Positions 59,440 through 64,000 of a stretch of 64,000 nt of DNA are shown here, piece after piece. The stretch lies in the NCBI RefSeq assembly GCF_902859745.1, contig NZ_CADIJW010000011.1, positions 62,001 through 126,000 on the forward strand, in the 5' to 3' direction. Under the pieces are notes generated by a model. The model saw only the letters and a list, made by a program, of their open reading frames with translations, had not been told where the DNA came from and did no database searches. The stretch's first letter is position 1; the number at the start of each line of letters is the position of its first letter. The position numbers and the translations under genes are program-made. This DNA comes from Achromobacter dolens. Lineage in GTDB: Bacteria > Pseudomonadota > Gammaproteobacteria > Burkholderiales > Burkholderiaceae_B.

Positions 59440-60282
59440 TCAGGTCAGCGAGCTGCGCATCAGGATCTCGGTCAAGGCCCGGGTGGGCTTGTTGGGCGTG
59501 GGCGCCGAGATGACGATGAATTCGACCTGCGGCAGCGCCGGCAGGGCCAGCGCGCCGGCCGGCGCGGCCAGCCCGGCGGTGGAAAGGTGCGAAGGCTGCA
59601 CGGTGATGCCCAGGCCGGCGCGGGCGGCCGCCTGGCAGCCGGCATAGCTGGTGCTGGTACAGACGATCTGCCAGCCGCGGCCGGCGCGCGCCAGCGCATC
59701 CAGCGCCAGGGTGCGGGTGACGCTCGGCTCGCGCAGCAGGATCAGCGGCAGCGGCGCGTCGGACGCCAGGCGCAGCCCTTCCTTGGCGCGCCACAGCAGG
59801 GCCTCCTTGTGCAGGGTCTGGCCGCGGCGGTCGCCGCGGCGGCGCTTGCCGATCATCACGTCCAGGCCGTTGTCGTCCAGCAGGCGGTAGAGGTCGCTGG
59901 TGACGCCGATGGTGATGTCCAGCTCCACTTCGGGATGCGCCTGGCGGAACGCGGCCAGCACGTCGGGCAGCGGCCCCATCGCCAGGTCGTCGGAGGTGCC
60001 GAGCCGTACGCGGCCGCGCAGCCGCAGGGCGTCGAACAGCCGTTCGGCGCGCTCGTGCGCGTCGAGGATGATCTCGGCATGCACCAAGAGGCTGCGGCCG
60101 TCGCTGGTCAGGGCCAGCGAGTGGGTGTCGCGCAGGAACAGGCGGCGGTTCAGGGCCAGCTCCAGTTGGCGGATGTGTTCGCTGACGGTGGGCTGGGTCA
60201 GGCCGAGGCGGCGCGCCGCCTCGCTGAAGCTGGGCGCGCCCGCGGCGGCGGCGAAGGTCTTGAGCCAGAGCGGATTGAGCAT
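59440..60282 (-). CDS. LysR family regulator
   Basis: 280 aa. HTH in residues 3-60 (LKTFAAAAGAPSFSEAARRL, LTQPTVSEHIRQLELALN), then a ligand domain (RVRLGTSDDLAMGPLPDVLA, GLDVMIGKR, GLGITVQPS). It resembles LrhA-type regulators in length. Divergent from the BASS transporter, its likely target, and convergent to the OsmC operon. Confidence 0.9.
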   Translation of the reverse strand: MLNPLWLKTFAAAAGAPSFSEAARRLGLTQPTVSEHIRQLELALNRRLFLRDTHSLALTSDGRSLLVHAEIILDAHERAERLFDALRLRGRVRLGTSDDLAMGPLPDVLAAFRQAHPEVELDITIGVTSDLYRLLDDNGLDVMIGKRRRGDRRGQTLHKEALLWRAKEGLRLASDAPLPLILLREPSVTRTLALDALARAGRGWQIVCTSTSYAGCQAAARAGLGITVQPSHLSTAGLAAPAGALALPALPQVEFIVISAPTPNKPTRALTEILMRSSLT

Positions 60283-60390
60283 GGCGGCCTGCTTATAGGA
60301 AAGTCCGATAGCAGCTAAAGTAACCAGCGGCCTTCACGATAGCAAGCGGCGCGCCTATAGTTTCCGCAACCTTCCCGGAAACCTCCCGCC

Positions 60391-61377
60391 ATGCGCCGCT
60401 TCCTGCCTGACCAGTTCACCCTCATCCTGATCGCCACCGTGGCGTTCGCCAGCTTTTTCCCCGCCGTGGGCAAGGGCGCGTCGTTCATGATGGTGGCCAG
60501 CAACGTGGCGATTTCGCTGCTGTTCTTCCTGCACGGCGCGCGCCTGTCGACGGACGCGATCGTGGCCGGGGTCAAGGACGTGCGGCTGCATGCGCTGATC
60601 CTGGGCTGCACCTTCATCCTGTTCCCGGCGCTGGGGCTGGCGCTGCGGGCCGTGTTTCCCGGGCTGCTGACGCCGTCGCTGTGGCTGGGCGTGATCTTCG
60701 TGTGCACGCTGTCCTCCACGGTGCAGTCGTCGATCGCCTTCACGTCGATGGCGCGCGGCAACGTGCCGGGCGCCATTTGCGCGGCCACTGCATCCAACCT
60801 GTTGGGCACGGTGCTGACGCCGCTGCTGGTGGCGGTGCTGCTGCATCGCCAGGGCGGCGGCCACGGCCTGGCCGATGCGGGGCGCATCCTGCTGCAGTTG
60901 CTGCTGCCGTTCGCGGTGGGCAGCCTGCTGCGGCCGTGGATCGGCGCCTGGGCGCAGCGCAACAGCCGCGTCCTGTCGAAGGTGGATCGCAGTTCGATCC
61001 TGCTGGCGGTCTATACCGCGTTCAGCGAAGCGGTGGCGCAGGGCATCTGGCACGCGTTCCCGGCGATAGACCTGGCGACCATGGTGCTGGTCAATGCGTT
61101 GCTGCTGGGGGCGGTGCTGCTGATCACGACGTGGGGCAGCCGCAAGCTGGGACTGTCCAAGGAGAACGAGATCACGCTGGTGTTCTGCGGCTCAAAGAAG
61201 TCGCTGGCGTCCGGCATTCCGCTGGCCACCGTGCTGTTCGGCACCTCGCAGATGGGCATTGTGGTGCTGCCGCTGATGATCTTCCACCAGATGCAGTTGA
61301 TGGTCTGCGCGGTGCTGGCGCGCCGCTATGCCGATCGCGCCGAACCGGCGCAGGCGGCCGAACCGGCCCGCGCCTGA
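60391..61377 (+). CDS. BASS family transporter (SLC10A7/YfeH-like)
   Basis: 328 aa with about nine to ten spans. RRFLPDQFTLILIATVAFAS, FFLHGARLSTDAIVAG, the crossover-like TLSSTVQSSIAFTSMARGN and NEITLVFCGSKKSLASGIPLA are typical of the SLC10A7-like bile-acid:sodium-symporter family. The solute is unknown, probably an organic anion. Gene adjacent to, and divergent from, a LysR gene. Confidence 0.9.
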   Translation: MRRFLPDQFTLILIATVAFASFFPAVGKGASFMMVASNVAISLLFFLHGARLSTDAIVAGVKDVRLHALILGCTFILFPALGLALRAVFPGLLTPSLWLGVIFVCTLSSTVQSSIAFTSMARGNVPGAICAATASNLLGTVLTPLLVAVLLHRQGGGHGLADAGRILLQLLLPFAVGSLLRPWIGAWAQRNSRVLSKVDRSSILLAVYTAFSEAVAQGIWHAFPAIDLATMVLVNALLLGAVLLITTWGSRKLGLSKENEITLVFCGSKKSLASGIPLATVLFGTSQMGIVVLPLMIFHQMQLMVCAVLARRYADRAEPAQAAEPARA

Positions 61378-61381
61378 CGCA

Positions 61382-61768
61382 TCAGGCGTCGCTGGCAAGC
61401 GGCTGGACCTTGCCGCTGGGCTGCCAGTAGACGGCGCCGTCGCGCTCCTGAACCGTCAGCACCGTGAGGCGCCCGTTCTTGCAGGGGCCGCCCACGCACA
61501 GGCCGGTGTCGGGCTGGTAGGTGGCGCCGTGGCGCGCGCACATGATCAGGTCGCCGGCGCGCGTGAAGAAACTGCCTTCCCAATCGAGTTCCACGCCCAC
61601 GTGGGCGCAGCGATTCAGATAGCCATGGACCCGGTCCTGGTAACGCACGAAGAACGCCGTGGTCTGCCCCGCGCTGTCGGAGACCGGCAGTTTGACGCCC
61701 AGCCCGCCATTGACCAGGTCGGTGGCGGCGCAGACGCGGACTTCGGGAGCGATGCGTGAATCCTGCAT
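61382..61768 (-). CDS. Rieske 2Fe-2S protein
   Basis: 128 aa from ATG 61768 (AAGG 6 nt upstream). The cluster ligands are Cys54, His56 (RCAHVG) and Cys77, His80 (MCARHGA), the Rieske CxH...CxxH pattern, then CVGGPCKNGRL. Probably a ferredoxin-type electron carrier for an unidentified oxygenase. It ends 4 nt from the convergent BASS gene. Confidence 0.9.
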   Translation of the reverse strand: MQDSRIAPEVRVCAATDLVNGGLGVKLPVSDSAGQTTAFFVRYQDRVHGYLNRCAHVGVELDWEGSFFTRAGDLIMCARHGATYQPDTGLCVGGPCKNGRLTVLTVQERDGAVYWQPSGKVQPLASDA

Positions 61769-61819
61769 GGAAGGCCTTGGAATCAAAGGGTGCGATCTTG
61801 GGTCAGGGGGCGGGGCTTG

Positions 61820-63622
61820 TCAATCGGCCGGCGCGGCGGTGTTTTCCTGCTGCCGCGCCCACATCGCGGCATACAGGCCGCCCGCGGCCAGCAAGTACGT
61901 GTGGCGGCCGCGTTCGGCGATGCGGCCATCCTCCAGCACGATGATCTCGTCGGCATCGGCCACGGTGGACAGGCGGTGGGCGATGATGAGCGTGCTGCGA
62001 CCGCGGCTGACTTCGCGCAGGTTGGCCTGGATGTCGCGCTCGGTGCGGGTGTCGAGCGCGCTGGTGGCCTCGTCGAACAGGAAGATGGCCGGGTCCTTGA
62101 GCAGGGTGCGGGCGATGGCGACGCGCTGCTTTTCGCCGCCGGACAGCTTGAGGCCGCGTTCGCCCACCATGGTCTGGTAGCCGTCGGGCATGGCCATGAT
62201 CAGGTCGTGGATGTGCGCCAGCCGGGCGGCGTGCTCGATCTCGGCGTCAGTGGCGCCGGGACGGCCGTAGCCGATGTTGTAGCGGATGGTGTCGTTGAAC
62301 AGCACGGTGTCCTGCGGCACCACGCCGATGGCGGCGCGCAGGCTGGACTGGGTGACGTCGCGGATGTCCTGGCCGTCGACCAGGATGGCGCCGGCGTCGG
62401 CGTCGTAGAAGCGGAACAGCAGCCGCGCGATGGTGGACTTGCCCGCGCCCGAGGTGCCGACCACGGCCACGGTCTTGCCGGCCGGCAGCGTGAAGCTCAC
62501 GCCCTTGAGGATGGGCCGGCGTTCGTCGTAGCCAAAGCGCACGTCGCGGAATTCGACTGCGCCGCCTTCCACGCGCAGCGGCTGCGCGTCCGGGCGGTCC
62601 GCCACTTCGCGGTCCTGTCCCAGCAGCTCGAACATGCGTTCCATGTCGATCATGGCCTGCTTGATTTCGCGGTAGATGAAGCCGAAGAAACTGAGCGGCG
62701 AGTACAACTGCAGCAGGTAGGTGTTGACCAGCACGAAGTCGCCCAGGGTGTAGCGGCCCGCGGCGATGCCGTTGGCGGCCATCCACATCACCAGCGTGAG
62801 CCCGGCGGAGATGATGATGGCCTGGCCGACGTTGAGGATCGACAGGCTCACCTGGCTGCGCACCGCGGCGCGCTCGTAGCGGGTGAGCGAGGCGTCGTAG
62901 CGGCGCGCTTCGTGTTCCTCGTTGCCGAAGTACTTGACCGTCTCGTAGTTCAGCAGGCTCTCGATGGCCTTGGTGTTGGCCTCGGAGTCGGTTTCGTTCA
63001 TGAGCCGGCGGAACTTGGCGCGCCATTCGGTGACGGCCAGCGTGTAGGCCATGTACAGGATCACCGTCGCGCCGGTGGCCAGCGCCAGCCAGGCGTCGAA
63101 CATGCGCCATAGCACGACGCAGACCAGGCCGATCTCGAAGAAGGTCGGCAGAATGTTGAACAGCAGGAACGACAGCAGCGTCTGGATGCCCTTGGTGCCG
63201 CGCTCGATGGCGCGGGTCAGGCCGCCGGTCTGGCGTGTCAGGTGGAAACGCAGCGCCAGGCCGTGCAGGTGACGGAAGATGCGCAGGCCGACCGAACGGA
63301 TGGCGTGCTGGCCGACGCGGGCGAAGAGGGCATCGCGCAGCTCCGAGAACAGCAGGGACAGGACCCGCGCGCCGCCATAGGCCAGGATCAGGCCCAGCGG
63401 CACCGTCACCGCGCCCGGCGCGCCCTGGCCCAGTGCGTCGATGGCGTGCTTGTAGAGCACCGGCACGTACACGGTGGCCGCCTTGGCGGCGAACAGGCAA
63501 AGCAGGGCGGCCACCACGCGCGCCTTGAGGCCTGCCTGGCCGGGCGGCCAGAGGTACGGAAAGAGGGTGCGCAGGGTGGCGAAGCCACCGCGGCCGGGCG
63601 TGCGGGAATCAGGTGCGGTCAT
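61820..63622 (-). CDS. ATM1/HMT1-type ABC exporter
   Basis: 600 aa fused exporter: six spans (residues 20-320), with the ATM1-like FHLTRQTGGLTRAIERGTKG and NYETVKYFGNEEHEARRYD segments, then an ATPase with Walker A GTSGAGKS, signature LSGGEKQR, Walker B IFLFDEATSALD. Bacterial ATM1-type proteins export glutathione-linked sulfur or metals. 51 nt separate it from the upstream Rieske gene on the same strand. Confidence 0.93.
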   Translation of the reverse strand: MTAPDSRTPGRGGFATLRTLFPYLWPPGQAGLKARVVAALLCLFAAKAATVYVPVLYKHAIDALGQGAPGAVTVPLGLILAYGGARVLSLLFSELRDALFARVGQHAIRSVGLRIFRHLHGLALRFHLTRQTGGLTRAIERGTKGIQTLLSFLLFNILPTFFEIGLVCVVLWRMFDAWLALATGATVILYMAYTLAVTEWRAKFRRLMNETDSEANTKAIESLLNYETVKYFGNEEHEARRYDASLTRYERAAVRSQVSLSILNVGQAIIISAGLTLVMWMAANGIAAGRYTLGDFVLVNTYLLQLYSPLSFFGFIYREIKQAMIDMERMFELLGQDREVADRPDAQPLRVEGGAVEFRDVRFGYDERRPILKGVSFTLPAGKTVAVVGTSGAGKSTIARLLFRFYDADAGAILVDGQDIRDVTQSSLRAAIGVVPQDTVLFNDTIRYNIGYGRPGATDAEIEHAARLAHIHDLIMAMPDGYQTMVGERGLKLSGGEKQRVAIARTLLKDPAIFLFDEATSALDTRTERDIQANLREVSRGRSTLIIAHRLSTVADADEIIVLEDGRIAERGRHTYLLAAGGLYAAMWARQQENTAAPAD

Positions 63623-63722
63623 GGGGGCGAGAGCTGCTCAGGCGGGGGCGGGCCAGGGTTCCAGTGGGGGGTGACAGGCCCCGAAAAGGCCCATTATCGG
63701 GCACCAGCGCTATGATCTAGTT

Positions 63723-63762
63723 GAAAACCCCTGGGATGGACGTATCACTCCCGGGGGTTTTC
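63723..63762. terminator. Hairpin in divergent intergenic region
   Basis: GAAAACCCCTGGGA (63723-63736) pairs with TCCCGGGGGTTTTC (63749-63762), a 14-bp stem with one wobble. No clear T run; it sits between the exporter and aldo/keto reductase genes and may insulate the two. Confidence 0.5.
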
Positions 63763-63914
63763 CATCCGGTTTTCGCATTGTTTTTCCATACGGGCGCAGC
63801 AGGGCGGGCCCGTTATCAACGGTAGGCCAGGGGTACGCCCGGCAACATCCCTGGCTGCGCGACCTGGCGCGATTTCGCCGTGCGAGCGTCGCGTCGCAAG
63901 CTTCGGAGGGTGTT

Positions 63915-64000
63915 ATGGCGAAGGTACCCACAGTGAAACTGAACGACGGCGGCAAGATTCCGCAATTGGGCCTGGGTGTGTGGCAGGTGCCCGATGACCA
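63915..64000 (+). CDS. Aldo/keto reductase, 5' end only
   Basis: GGAGG lies before ATG 63915. The 28 visible codons (MAKVPTVKLNDGGKIPQLGL, then GVWQVPDD) are the unmistakable start of DkgA-type aldo/keto reductases, NADPH-dependent carbonyl reductases. The rest lies beyond the window. Confidence 0.85.
   Translation, partial: MAKVPTVKLNDGGKIPQLGLGVWQVPDD

Noticed and set aside
1-64000. CRISPR arrays, rRNA genes, complete tRNAs, insertion sequences
   Set aside because: No regularly spaced repeats, no rRNA-like sequence, only a tRNA fragment, and no transposase frame were seen.

Overview
The window is GC-rich and densely coded. Two Bug-type (TctC-like) periplasmic binding proteins, each beside its own regulator and a small hydrolase, together with RpiR, Lrp and LysR regulators, an ATM1-type exporter and PhzF/NIPSNAP genes, suggest a beta-proteobacterium of the Alcaligenaceae (Bordetella or Achromobacter type). 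The genus is an inference from gene content; no rRNA is present to confirm it.

Bases 1 to about 34,727 are the right-hand part of a prophage with a contractile tail. Its integrase, early genes and left end lie outside the window. Left to right: a late-regulator-like region (1-1756); a reverse-strand pair encoding a 2-TM zinc-ribbon protein and a small CPKCG protein (1990-2786); packaging genes (metallopeptidase, terS, terL; 2957-6088); portal, head morphogenesis, protease/scaffold, cement and major capsid (6085-10721); head-tail connectors and neck (10721-12930); sheath, tube, chaperones and tape measure (12997-17913); a compact baseplate with spike (17927-22989); fibre and fibre chaperone (22989-24950); and a lysis cassette of holin, endolysin, Rz and nested Rz1 (25022-26525).

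From 26,655 to the right attachment site is an accessory zone, mostly reverse-strand and visibly less GC-rich. It holds a membrane protein; an AAA ATPase/subtilase pair resembling the IetAS anti-phage system; a LexA-box promoter with a small gene and an SRAP (HMCES/YedK) protein; and a three-gene operon of GHKL ATPase, STAS-like DUF4325 protein and membrane-anchored protein. I consider this last operon the best candidate for an undescribed defence or signalling system. The prophage ends at a 47-nt 3' fragment of tRNA-Pro(GGG) (34681-34727), followed by a perfect terminator.

The host flank begins with an Nmad2-like putative nucleotide-modification gene. A rearranged stretch follows: lipoproteins, a duplicated small lipoprotein gene of the DUF6726 type, and a 5'-truncated MFS transporter. 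Beyond it is ordinary chromosome: NIPSNAP, PhzF, GNAT, ankyrin; an RpiR-controlled Bug/aspartoacylase locus; a SYLF lipoprotein; Lrp/EamA; an AGE epimerase; a LysR/Bug/N-formylglutamate amidohydrolase locus; an operon joining a Tat-exported binding protein, ABC permease, ATPase, membrane cytochrome c and OsmC; LysR/BASS transporter; a Rieske protein; an ATM1-type exporter; and the start of an aldo/keto reductase.
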